Position numbers and translations under genes: made by a program. The notes under the pieces were generated by a model. The model was not told the DNA's origin. It saw only the letters and a list, made by a program, of their open reading frames with translations, and did no database searches. Source: Chitinophaga polysaccharea (GTDB lineage: Bacteria > Bacteroidota > Bacteroidia > Chitinophagales > Chitinophagaceae). Taken from it: a DNA stretch of 64,000 nt. The stretch lies in the NCBI RefSeq assembly GCF_007829335.1, contig NZ_VIWO01000005.1:496001-560000 (forward strand), written 5' to 3'. Of this stretch, positions 1 to 8,808 are shown piece by piece; positions within the stretch are counted from its first letter, which is position 1; each line of letters opens with the position of its first letter.

Positions 1-7
1 CCACGTT

Positions 8-565
8 TTGAATACGATTGCTGCTTTGAAACAGGGTAACCTTTTGGTATTTAATGAAGTCTATTACTCCTGGCACAAAAGGATCTACTATTTTATTCTA
101 CAAAAAACCAAGTCATCCTTCATTGCGGAAGAGGTGACGCAGCTTACTTTCATCAAATGCTGGAACTACCGGGAAAATCTCGCTGATGACCTCAATATAC
201 AGTTACAGCTGTTCCGCATTGCCCGCACCACCCTGATCGACTTTCTCCGTAAGGAAACTGTTTACAAGGAGAAGGTGATCCACGTAATTGATAAATATAC
301 CCTGCCGGTAGATGATGATCTCTGGGGGAAGCTGGCGGAAAAGGAATTGCAGGTGAAGCTGGCCAATGCATTGAAAGAAATGCCTCCGATGCGTCGTAAG
401 GTGTTCGAAATGAGTCGTTTTAAAGGGATGAGCTACCAGCAGATCGCACACGAACTTTCCTTGTCGTCCAGAACGGTGGAAACACATATTTTTCAGGCCA
501 TCAAGCAGATAAAACATTATCTCGGGTTCCTGATCTCCATCCTGGCCTGGCTCAGCCGGTTTTAA
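8..565 (+). CDS. ECF-type RNA polymerase sigma factor (5' end possibly cut by window edge)
   Basis: This is a sigma-70 factor of the ECF group. It directs RNA polymerase to the promoters of an outer-membrane uptake system when its membrane-bound anti-sigma factor releases it. Region 2 lies at about residues 10-75 (KIYYF-like and EEVTQLTF segments). Region 4 lies at about 115-170, with a helix-turn-helix around MSYQQIAHELSLSSRTVETH. The C-terminus ends in a short hydrophobic tail, common in Bacteroidota ECF factors. The frame is still open at base 2, and the first usable codon here is TTG at 8, so the true start may lie outside the window. It is followed by fecR (635), susC and susD, the usual sigma/anti-sigma/transducer order. 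The family call is secure; the regulated substrate is unknown. Confidence 0.9.
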   Translation: MNTIAALKQGNLLVFNEVYYSWHKRIYYFILQKTKSSFIAEEVTQLTFIKCWNYRENLADDLNIQLQLFRIARTTLIDFLRKETVYKEKVIHVIDKYTLPVDDDLWGKLAEKELQVKLANALKEMPPMRRKVFEMSRFKGMSYQQIAHELSLSSRTVETHIFQAIKQIKHYLGFLISILAWLSRF

Positions 566-634
566 ATTTTTTTTGAATCAGACTACGTAGTTCGGTCTTT
601 ACAAACGTATTACTTATCTATCAGCCTTTTTAAT

Positions 635-1681
635 ATGATCAATGATGAATTACTGAAACGGTTCTTCAGCAATCAGTGTACAACGGAAGAAGCCCGCAGC
701 GTAGCCAATTACCTGCAGGAACACCCTGACATGCTCGAGAAATACCTCCCGGAAGCCGAATTCCTGCAATTACAGGAAGAAGGTCATTTCCCGGAAACCG
801 TTTCCCAACAGTGGCTGAAAAATATTCATCAACAAACGGTATTGGGGAATAACCGGAAGAAGTGGACCAAACGACTGGCCATTGCCGCCGTAACAGCCGG
901 CGCGCTGGTAGGCGGAACCATGTTGTTCCACCGCAATCAGCAAAAAATAGCCGCTGTCAACCCGGGAATAACCATCAACATCCCTTCTGAACAACAGCAG
1001 CTGACCGCCAATACCAGCAGCAAAGCAATGGCCGTTGTATTACCGGATGGTTCTGTAGTACAGCTGCTGCCGGCAGCCTCCATGGTGTATAACAAACAAT
1101 TCCGGGAAAACAGGAACATTTACCTGACCGGAGAAGCCGACTTTACAGTAGCCGCCGACAAATTACATCCATTCGTAGTATATAGCGGCGAATTATATAC
1201 CACCGCCCTGGGCACCTTTTTTCATGTGAAAGCCATCCCCGGAGAAGACATGATCAGCGTAAGACTGAACAACGGGAAAGTAGTGGTACAAGGATCCATC
1301 AACAAAAAGAAAATTATCAACGATGTGGTACTTACTCCTGGGAAAGAACTCAAGTACTACCGCAAAACAGGAAAAGCTTTTATATCCGACTTCAATACAA
1401 AGGGTACAGACGTATTGGTAAAAGCCGGTAACAACGGTCCCGGTTATACGAAACCAGACTGGTATAAATTTAACAACCAACCAATGTCACAAGTATTGGA
1501 TCAGCTGAGTAACTACTATGGAATAGCCATCTATTATTATCCTTCAGACGTGATGGAAATTTATTTTGATGGTAAATTTGAAAAAACAGACTCACTGGAA
1601 AAGATCCTGACAGATTTAACGCTTCCCAATAATCTGAAGCTGATCCGGAATGATAGCGGATTTATAATCAAGCGGAAATAA
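635..1681 (+). CDS. FecR-family anti-sigma factor
   Basis: This is an inner-membrane anti-sigma factor that should hold the upstream ECF sigma factor and receive a signal from an outer-membrane receptor. The N-terminal 80 residues form the cytoplasmic sigma-binding part. One membrane segment lies at about 82-100 (AIAAVTAGALVGGTMLF). The periplasmic FecR domain spans about 125-220, including the LPDGSVVQLLPAAS and YLTGEADFTV motifs. The C-terminal 70 residues match a DUF4974-like domain. Its length of 348 residues is normal for the family. It starts 70 bp after the sigma gene and precedes susC. The neighbouring SusC lacks an obvious N-terminal STN signalling domain, so how a signal reaches this FecR is unclear. 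Confidence 0.9.
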   Translation: MINDELLKRFFSNQCTTEEARSVANYLQEHPDMLEKYLPEAEFLQLQEEGHFPETVSQQWLKNIHQQTVLGNNRKKWTKRLAIAAVTAGALVGGTMLFHRNQQKIAAVNPGITINIPSEQQQLTANTSSKAMAVVLPDGSVVQLLPAASMVYNKQFRENRNIYLTGEADFTVAADKLHPFVVYSGELYTTALGTFFHVKAIPGEDMISVRLNNGKVVVQGSINKKKIINDVVLTPGKELKYYRKTGKAFISDFNTKGTDVLVKAGNNGPGYTKPDWYKFNNQPMSQVLDQLSNYYGIAIYYYPSDVMEIYFDGKFEKTDSLEKILTDLTLPNNLKLIRNDSGFIIKRK

Positions 1682-1774
1682 GACAATAATTCATCAATAT
1701 AGTTCTATTCCATTTGCAACGCCTTGCGCGTTGAGGGCTTGCTTTGCCCTATACATTTAAAACACGTTCCAGTT

Positions 1775-4700
1775 ATGAAGATGTTCTATCGACCAAAATG
1801 GCGCCTGTTCCTGCTACTTGTCATGCTGATATCAGGAATTTCAATGACCGCCCAGGCGCAGGGCCGCATGCAGGTGACCGGCACCGTGCGCACAGATCAG
1901 GGTGACCTTCTCCCCAATGCCTCTGTAGTAGCGCTTAATGAAAAAACAAAGTATACCGCTGGTGTGGTAACTGACAGCAATGGCGTATTCCGCTTCTCCG
2001 GACTACCCCCCGAGGGAAAATACGCTTTCAGCATTTCTTACATGGGCTTCGAAACCCAGCGGCTGAACAACGTATCCCTGAAATCAGGCGCCACCCTCAC
2101 TTTTTCCATACGCCTCGTCAAAACAGTGGCAGCCCTGAACGACATCGTCGTTATTGGTTACGGTACTGCCCGGAAGAAAGACGTGGTAGGCGCCTTCAAC
2201 GTAGTAACGGTGAAAGAAGCTGGTGCAGTAAATGCCACCAATCCCTCCCAGCTACTCATCGGTAAAGCCGCCGGCGTACAGGTACTGCAAAGCAGTGGCG
2301 TACTAGGCGCCGATGCCCAGATCATCATCAGGGGTACCGGTAGCTTTACCGATGTCAATCCCCTGTATGTCATAGATGGTATCCAGGGTACCAAAAACCT
2401 TTTTAATACACTCAATCCCCAGGACATCGAAAATATCACTGTCCTGAAAGATGCCTCTTCTACCGCCATTTATGGTTCCGCCGCCGCCAACGGCGTGGTA
2501 ATCATCACCACCAGGAAAGGAAAAACAGGTCCTCCCCGCGTTAGCTTTACCTCCCAATGGGGTATGGCTAAAGCCTGGAAACAACTGCACCTGCTCAATA
2601 CCGCACAATATGTGGAAGCGTTGAAAGATCTCGCCGCTACCAAGAATACCGTACTACCTGCCAAGTTCAACACACCAGGAGGCTTACAGGACAGCACCAA
2701 CTGGCAGGACGCCATTTTCCGTAACGCCATGGTGTCTGAAAATGACCTGAACATCAGCGGTGGCGGTGAAAAAGTAAACTATAGCGTATCTGCCACCTAC
2801 ATCGATCAGCAGTCCATCTTAACCGACGCTACCAACAAAAGATTCCAGGCACGCGTAGGCCTGGAGGAAACACTCGGCCGGTTCCGGTTTACACAAAACG
2901 TGATCGTACGCCAATACGTAGGTAAAGGCAACTATGCCAATATCATCAACGCGATACAGTATGCTCCCTATAAACCGGTGCTCGACCCATCTATCCAGGG
3001 CGGATACTCTATCGTTTCCAATATCGACGACTATAGTAATGCGGTGAACCCCCTGCAGGAAATTGCAATGAAAAGTCAGACCGCCAAATCACTGGCTTTC
3101 TTCCCGCAGCTATCCGGTGAAGTACGTATCATCGATGGATTGAAATTCCGCTCCCAGTTTGCCGCAGAAGTAAACTCCAGCCGTACCAGCAGCTACCAGA
3201 AACAGTACCAGGCATCTAACTTCCTGAACCAGGCACGGCAGTCGATGCTGGTATTTTCAGAAAACTCCTACTATATGCTGGAGAACTACCTGTCGTACGA
3301 CAAATTATTCGGTAAGCACCAGCTGGCTTTAATCGCAGGACAAAGCTATATTAATCCGGGACGCACCAACGGCTCCTCTATCAGGGGTACCGGCCAACCT
3401 AATGATAATCTCACAGATGTGGTGGTGGCCTCTTCCCAATCCGTTACCAATACCTATTCAAACTATTCACGCCCTTCAGTGATCTCTTATTATACCCGGG
3501 CCAACTACACTTACGACGATAAATATATCCTGACCGGCAGCTACCGGAGAGACGGCGCCTCCAACTTCGGCCCCAATAACCGCTATGGTAATTTCGCCGC
3601 CGGAGGTGTATCCTGGCGCTTTTCGGAAGAAAACTTTATGAAAAATAACTTCCCCGTTTTATCAGAAGGAAAGCTGAGTTTCAGCTGGGGACAAACCGGT
3701 AACAATAATATTCCTAACTTCCTCAATACCTCCAAAACCTACCAGGGTACCCCCGGAGGCGCGCTGGTGTATTCTTTAGGCAGTACCGAAACATTTGTGT
3801 CCGGCACCACGCTCACCACCTTAAGCAATCCTGATTTAAAATGGGAACAAACCAACCAGACTGATATCGGCCTCGACCTGGCCTTCTTAAATAACCGCCT
3901 CACCGTGGAAGCCGATTGGTACGATCGTAAAAGTACCGGCCTGCTGGTAACTACCCTGCTGCCTGCCAGTATTGGCGTAAGTCCTACCGGCACCCAACCT
4001 AAGAAAACCGTGAACGCTGCCAACGCCCGGAACAAAGGTTTTGAGCTGACCGTCGGATTCCGCGATAAAATCAACAACAACCTCAGCTTCAACGTAAGCG
4101 TAAATGGCTCTATTAACCACAACGAAGTATTATCATTAGGCGACCAGTTCTCCGCACCTATACAGGCGGGCGCCTTTACCCCGGTACCTACTACTACCTA
4201 CACTGCGGCCGGCTATGCCATCGGCTCTTTCTACGGCTACCGCATGGATCATGTGGCAAGGGATGCCGACGAAATAACTGCCCTCAACCAGGAAGCCGCT
4301 AAAAAAACAGGCAACCCCAATGCCAAGTACCAGGATGGTTTGTTACCGGGAGATTTTATTTATAAAGATATCGATGGCGACGGCATAGTAACAGCAAAAG
4401 ACCAGGAAATACTAGGCAATGCCATCCCTAAATATGTATACGGTATCAATGCCGGTATCACCTGCAAAAACTTTGACCTGAACCTGGTATTGTCCGGTGT
4501 CAGCGGTTCCCAGCTTCTGAATGGACTGAAATTAAATACCAGCTTCATGTCTACCGGCCATAACGCCACCACCGACATCCTCGACAGATGGCGTAAACCC
4601 GGCGATGTAGCTGCGCTGCCCAGGATAGGCCAGAATGTAACCGGCAACGGTAACCTCCGTCCATCTGACTGGTGGCTGGAAGACGGCAGCTACCTGCGTT

Positions 4701-4933
4701 TGCGCAACATTACCATTGGCTACAATGCTCCGGCTGCTATGTTAAGCAGTGTAACCAAAGGCACCCTGAAATCCCTGCGCGTTTACATCGCAGCGCAAAA
4801 CTTACTGACGTTCACCCGCTATACCGGCTACGATCCGGAAGTGGCAGGCGACTATATTTTTGCCCGCGGTATTGATCAGGGACAAGTGCCACAGCCAAGA
4901 ACTTTCCTGGCAGGTATTCAATTAGGGTTTTAA
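1775..4933 (+). CDS. SusC/RagA-family TonB-linked outer-membrane transporter
   Basis: This is a TonB-dependent outer-membrane barrel that should import an oligosaccharide or other ligand captured by its SusD partner. The signal peptide occupies the first 29 or so residues (hydrophobic LFLLLVMLISGIS, then TAQAQG). A carboxypeptidase-D regulatory-like domain follows (about 33-120). The SusC signature IVVIGYGTARKKDVVGA sits just before the plug domain, and the plug motifs VIDGIQG and ILKDASSTAIYGSAAANGV are present. The rest is beta-barrel. A longer reading from TTG at 1724 would put a non-signal leader in front, so ATG 1775 is preferred. No STN domain is seen. It is 18 bp from susD. Substrate cannot be inferred: no glycosidase lies beside this pair. 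Confidence 0.92.
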   Translation: MKMFYRPKWRLFLLLVMLISGISMTAQAQGRMQVTGTVRTDQGDLLPNASVVALNEKTKYTAGVVTDSNGVFRFSGLPPEGKYAFSISYMGFETQRLNNVSLKSGATLTFSIRLVKTVAALNDIVVIGYGTARKKDVVGAFNVVTVKEAGAVNATNPSQLLIGKAAGVQVLQSSGVLGADAQIIIRGTGSFTDVNPLYVIDGIQGTKNLFNTLNPQDIENITVLKDASSTAIYGSAAANGVVIITTRKGKTGPPRVSFTSQWGMAKAWKQLHLLNTAQYVEALKDLAATKNTVLPAKFNTPGGLQDSTNWQDAIFRNAMVSENDLNISGGGEKVNYSVSATYIDQQSILTDATNKRFQARVGLEETLGRFRFTQNVIVRQYVGKGNYANIINAIQYAPYKPVLDPSIQGGYSIVSNIDDYSNAVNPLQEIAMKSQTAKSLAFFPQLSGEVRIIDGLKFRSQFAAEVNSSRTSSYQKQYQASNFLNQARQSMLVFSENSYYMLENYLSYDKLFGKHQLALIAGQSYINPGRTNGSSIRGTGQPNDNLTDVVVASSQSVTNTYSNYSRPSVISYYTRANYTYDDKYILTGSYRRDGASNFGPNNRYGNFAAGGVSWRFSEENFMKNNFPVLSEGKLSFSWGQTGNNNIPNFLNTSKTYQGTPGGALVYSLGSTETFVSGTTLTTLSNPDLKWEQTNQTDIGLDLAFLNNRLTVEADWYDRKSTGLLVTTLLPASIGVSPTGTQPKKTVNAANARNKGFELTVGFRDKINNNLSFNVSVNGSINHNEVLSLGDQFSAPIQAGAFTPVPTTTYTAAGYAIGSFYGYRMDHVARDADEITALNQEAAKKTGNPNAKYQDGLLPGDFIYKDIDGDGIVTAKDQEILGNAIPKYVYGINAGITCKNFDLNLVLSGVSGSQLLNGLKLNTSFMSTGHNATTDILDRWRKPGDVAALPRIGQNVTGNGNLRPSDWWLEDGSYLRLRNITIGYNAPAAMLSSVTKGTLKSLRVYIAAQNLLTFTRYTGYDPEVAGDYIFARGIDQGQVPQPRTFLAGIQLGF

Positions 4934-4950
4934 TTTTTAAAAGTGATTTT

Positions 4951-6552
4951 ATGAAGAAGTACATACGTCAACTGCTGCTGATAACTAGCCTGATGGCCAT
5001 TTCCACCGGATGTAAAAAGTCGCGCCTCGACCTGGTAGATCAGAGCGCCTACGCATACGATACTTATTTCACCAACATATCTGCGCTGAACCAGGCTACC
5101 ATCGCCAGTTACGCCACACTGCTGCACCCGGGATTATGGGCCAGGGAGTATTATTTCATTTTTGACCTGATGGGCCATGAAGCTAAGCGCGCCAGCTTTT
5201 TGCTGGGAGCAGAACAGGAATTGGGTGACTATACCTTCGGTACCAACAATGCAGACCTGGGCAGCTTATGGGGCTCTCTTTACCGGATGATCTTCAGGTG
5301 CAACCTGGTGATAGACCGCGCTGCCGCCTGGAATCCGACTGCCACCGCAGATCGCGCAAAGCTGAATCAATACCTGGCCGAGGTAAAGTTCCTTCGTGCC
5401 TATGCTTACCTTCATTTAGTAACATTATGGGGAGATGTGCCATTGTATACCGACTATCAAACCACTCTTCATAACAACTATTTATCCCGCAGCCCGGCTG
5501 CCGATGTATGGAAACAGATAGAAAAAGATCTGACAGAAGCACAGGGCACCACAGCATTACCCACCGTATACCCTTCGGCAGAATTAGGCCGCGTCACCAA
5601 AGGCGCTGTGATAGCCCTGCTCGGCAAAGTATATTTATACGAGAAAAAATGGGCACTGGCACAAGCTTCCTTTGAACAGCTGATGGGGGCTCCGTACGCC
5701 TATAAACTCGACCCTTCCTTTGATAATGTTTTCAGCACTACCAACCAGGGCACGCCGGAAAACATCTTCCAGATCATGGACCAGCAGTGGACCGACTGGG
5801 GTATTGGCTCTCCTTACTATATGTTTGGCAATGGCGCAGAACAGGTAGGTAAACAAACGCATACCGGTCGCGCGATGGAGTATGGCTGGAACGATTGGAA
5901 GAACGTATATATCAGCAACGCCGCCGTAAAAGCATTCACCTATCCAAATCCTACAACAGGTCTACCATATACCGATCCACGGGCTAATTCCACGTTCTAT
6001 GGCACTCCGGCTTCCGGCGGAGATGCCGTGTACTGCCAGCAATGCGCCACAGGCGCCAAACGGTATCCATTTGATGCTACCGATCCACAGGGCGATTATC
6101 GCTGGAAAAAATATGAATATTACAACCTGGTGGAAAAGTATGGTGATCCTAAAAGCCCGATTAACGGGCAGGTAATCCGCCTGGCCGACGTTATGCTGAT
6201 GCTGGCCGAAGCGCATATCCAGCAGGGTAATACCGGCGATGCACCACTGGCACTGATCGACAGCGTGCGTTCCCGCTCTCACGCCGTTCTGTATACCACT
6301 TTGGGCGACAAAAATAACGCGATGAAAATATTGATGCGGGAACGCCAGCTGGAACTATGCGGAGAACAATGCCGGTATTTCGACCTGCTGAGATGGGGCA
6401 TCCTTAAACAAACCATCAACGCAGAAAAGGCGGTAGAGCCAGGCACCGGTACACAACCTTTCCAGGATAAAAACCTACTGCTCCCTATACCTGATGTTGA
6501 GAAAAACTATAATCCAAATGTTGCCAAAGACATCAAAAATGGCTGGAATTAA
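4951..6552 (+). CDS. SusD/RagB-family surface nutrient-binding lipoprotein
   Basis: This is the surface lipoprotein that caps the SusC barrel and binds the ligand. A lipoprotein signal peptide ends at Cys21 (AISTGC followed by KKS). The N-terminal SusD-like domain covers roughly residues 25-230, with the TPR-like segment LRAYAYLHLVTLWGDVPLYT typical of the family. The C-terminal RagB/SusD domain contains DVMLMLAEAHIQQG and ILMRERQLELCGE. The length of 533 residues is typical. It is co-transcribed with the SusC upstream and followed by a strong terminator, so it closes the sigma-fecR-susC-susD unit. Ligand is unknown. Confidence 0.93.
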   Translation: MKKYIRQLLLITSLMAISTGCKKSRLDLVDQSAYAYDTYFTNISALNQATIASYATLLHPGLWAREYYFIFDLMGHEAKRASFLLGAEQELGDYTFGTNNADLGSLWGSLYRMIFRCNLVIDRAAAWNPTATADRAKLNQYLAEVKFLRAYAYLHLVTLWGDVPLYTDYQTTLHNNYLSRSPAADVWKQIEKDLTEAQGTTALPTVYPSAELGRVTKGAVIALLGKVYLYEKKWALAQASFEQLMGAPYAYKLDPSFDNVFSTTNQGTPENIFQIMDQQWTDWGIGSPYYMFGNGAEQVGKQTHTGRAMEYGWNDWKNVYISNAAVKAFTYPNPTTGLPYTDPRANSTFYGTPASGGDAVYCQQCATGAKRYPFDATDPQGDYRWKKYEYYNLVEKYGDPKSPINGQVIRLADVMLMLAEAHIQQGNTGDAPLALIDSVRSRSHAVLYTTLGDKNNAMKILMRERQLELCGEQCRYFDLLRWGILKQTINAEKAVEPGTGTQPFQDKNLLLPIPDVEKNYNPNVAKDIKNGWN

Positions 6553-6582
6553 AGTTGTCAACGTCAAAAGATTTACCATGAG

Positions 6583-6606
6583 GCCTCCGCTATGGCGGAG
6601 GCTTTT
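6583..6606 (+). terminator. Rho-independent terminator after susD
   Basis: An 8-bp perfect GC-rich stem (GCCTCCGC / GCGGAGGC) with a TATG loop is followed by TTTT. It lies 30 bp after the susD stop and ends the first sus operon. Confidence 0.85.
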
Positions 6607-6718
6607 GCATGTATACAACTATAAGTAGTACAGATACCACTAATAGTTTTCATTTTTTGTTGATTCGGGAAATGGAGCAGCCTATCTTCGCCCTATCGAA
6701 AAATAAAATATATTGTGT

Positions 6719-7651
6719 ATGGATACTAAGATCATCGGCAGCAAAATTGCCAAAGCACGAAAGGCAATGGGAATGTCCCAGGCAAAACTTGCCCAACAGC
6801 TGTTTATTAGTCCTCAGGCGGTTGGAAAATGGGAACGTGGAGAATCCATGCCTGATATCACTACTTTTAGCCGTCTTACAGAAATATTAGGCGTAGACCT
6901 TAATCATTTTTCGGAAGGCACGCCAACGGGGGATCATGAAGTATCACCACCGGTTAAACAACCAATAGTGGAGGCCAGTGACCCATCATTGTTACCTTCA
7001 CCTTCGCCCGAACGGCAGGTACAAATTGACCTCACCGCCATCGATCTGCAAAAAGGCGACTTTGCAGACGTTACTTTACATAAAGGGAAATTCGAAACGA
7101 GCTCACTCCGTGGAGCCAACTTTGCCCGTGCTAACCTCTCCGGGACTTTATTTGACGTGGTGGATGCCCGCGAAGCCAATTTCGATGGCGCCCACCTGAC
7201 AGACTGCCGTTTTTCCACCACTGACCTTACAGATGCCAGCTTCCGTACCTCCATCCTGGAACGTACCACCCTGCATATCTCCGGACAAGGCGCTCAATTC
7301 ATAGGCGCTACCCTGACAGATGTTCATCTCACCAAAACTGACTTTAGGAAAACAATTTTCGAGCAATGTGTTTTTAATAACGTAGACTTTAATCACTGCG
7401 ATTTACGAGGGATGCGTTTTGACGGGCAGACGTTCACCAGTGTACAGTTTAACAAGTGTGCCCTGAAAGATGCCTCATTCAGAGGCACCTCCCTCCGGAA
7501 TGTATCCTTTACGCTGCCTTTTTCACTTACCAACAAATCATACCTCGCTATTAAAACTACCTGCTTTGACGGCGCCACCATGGACAAGCTGACCTATGCG
7601 GCGCTGAAAGGACTGCGTGTGATTGATCTATCAAATGTTACTGTTATATAA
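6719..7651 (+). CDS. XRE-type HTH / pentapeptide-repeat fusion protein
   Basis: This is a predicted cytoplasmic DNA-binding protein. Residues 1-64 form a clear XRE/Cro-type helix-turn-helix (GSKIAKARKAMGMSQAKLAQ, then SPQAVGKWERGESMPD). A Pro/Ser-rich linker covers about 70-100. Residues about 100-260 are pentapeptide repeats of the A(D/N)LxX type (GANFARANLSGTLFD, TTDLTDASFRTS, NVDFNHCDLRGMRFDG), which fold as a right-handed quadrilateral helix. ATG 6719 is chosen over an in-frame TTG at 6713 because the HTH begins directly there. The gene stands alone after the sus terminator. The target and the role of the repeat domain are unknown; a self-regulating repressor with a protein-binding tail is only a guess. 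Confidence 0.85.
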   Translation: MDTKIIGSKIAKARKAMGMSQAKLAQQLFISPQAVGKWERGESMPDITTFSRLTEILGVDLNHFSEGTPTGDHEVSPPVKQPIVEASDPSLLPSPSPERQVQIDLTAIDLQKGDFADVTLHKGKFETSSLRGANFARANLSGTLFDVVDAREANFDGAHLTDCRFSTTDLTDASFRTSILERTTLHISGQGAQFIGATLTDVHLTKTDFRKTIFEQCVFNNVDFNHCDLRGMRFDGQTFTSVQFNKCALKDASFRGTSLRNVSFTLPFSLTNKSYLAIKTTCFDGATMDKLTYAALKGLRVIDLSNVTVI

Positions 7652-7767
7652 AACCCAGGCTCCCTTCACACAGAAACCCGCAGTGCAAGATGATTTGAGT
7701 AGCCACACCAACCAATAAATCGCCCAAAATACCGGCCCATTTTGTACTTTTGCCGAAATTATCATGT

Positions 7768-8751
7768 ATGCTCAAGGAAAAGATACATCAGCCGGGGTCC
7801 AATTTGGTCTTTTATAGTTTAACGCCGCCGAAGGCAACCACACAGCCTGAACAGGTAAAAATTATTGCCGGCAAACAAATTGAAAGACTCCAGGGGCTTC
7901 CCATCGATGGACTGCTGCTCTACGATATCCAGGATGAATCTACGCGGACAGAAAAAGAAAGAACCTTTGCTTTCCAGTCTACCATTACGCCGGAGGAGTA
8001 TAGCAAAAACTATTTAGCGTCGCTGCAAGTTCCTAAAGTGATTTATAAAAGTATTGGCAACCTGGATAAAGAACAGTTTACCACCTGGCTCCAGGCCAAT
8101 CAACATATCGGGTACGCCGTTTTTGTAGGCGCCTCTTCTCACCAACAGGTGGAAGCCACCAACTTCTCTCTCCAGGATGCATACGACCTGCGGAACCAGT
8201 ATGCTAAGTCGCTCGTATTAGGTGGGGTGACCATTCCTGAACGCCATACCAAAAAAGGCGACGAACATCAGCGCATCTTCAATAAAATAAATAAGGGATG
8301 CAGCTTCTTCATCTCACAGTGTGTTTATAGCCTGAATGATACGAAGAACCTTCTCTCCGACTACTATTACGCAGGACTGGACAATGACAAGATGCTCTCT
8401 CCTATTATTTTCACCCTCGCCCCTTGTGGATCACTCAAAACGTTGCAGTTTATGGAATGGTTGGGCATAGAGGTACCGAAGTGGCTTTATAACGACCTTA
8501 AACACTCGAAAGATATTTTGTCTTCTTCTATCGAAACCTGTAAGAATATTGCGATAGAAATTTTGAACTATACGCAGGCCAAAAATATTCCCATTGGTTT
8601 TAATATTGAAAGTATCTCTATTAAAAAAGAGGAAATAGAAGCGGCCAATGAGCTGTTAAAGGATGTATTGCAATTAGCAAAGAGTACTGGTACTTCGGCT
8701 GGCAGCCTTGATCTGGCAAAGCATACCGACAAACTCCAGATGATATCCTGA
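7768..8751 (+). CDS. MTHFR-like TIM-barrel protein (methylenetetrahydrofolate reductase superfamily)
   Basis: This is a 327-residue cytoplasmic protein without signal peptide. It resembles the methylenetetrahydrofolate reductase superfamily: an N-terminal VFYSLTPPK strand, the GLLLYDIQDE segment after the first barrel turns, the VLGGVTIPERH strand, and ISQCVYSL followed by a late LAPCGS segment like the flavin-binding region of MetF proteins. ATG 7768 is preferred to the in-frame TTG at 7750. It has no folate or methionine genes beside it, so it is probably not the housekeeping MetF, and its reaction is uncertain. It converges with the minus-strand receptor gene, with only 57 bp between the stops. 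Confidence 0.6.
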   Translation: MLKEKIHQPGSNLVFYSLTPPKATTQPEQVKIIAGKQIERLQGLPIDGLLLYDIQDESTRTEKERTFAFQSTITPEEYSKNYLASLQVPKVIYKSIGNLDKEQFTTWLQANQHIGYAVFVGASSHQQVEATNFSLQDAYDLRNQYAKSLVLGGVTIPERHTKKGDEHQRIFNKINKGCSFFISQCVYSLNDTKNLLSDYYYAGLDNDKMLSPIIFTLAPCGSLKTLQFMEWLGIEVPKWLYNDLKHSKDILSSSIETCKNIAIEILNYTQAKNIPIGFNIESISIKKEEIEAANELLKDVLQLAKSTGTSAGSLDLAKHTDKLQMIS

Positions 8752-8808
8752 TAGCGTGTATTCATGCTATGCTCAACGCGTTTGATGTAGTGGTGAAGAC
8801 GGTACTGG

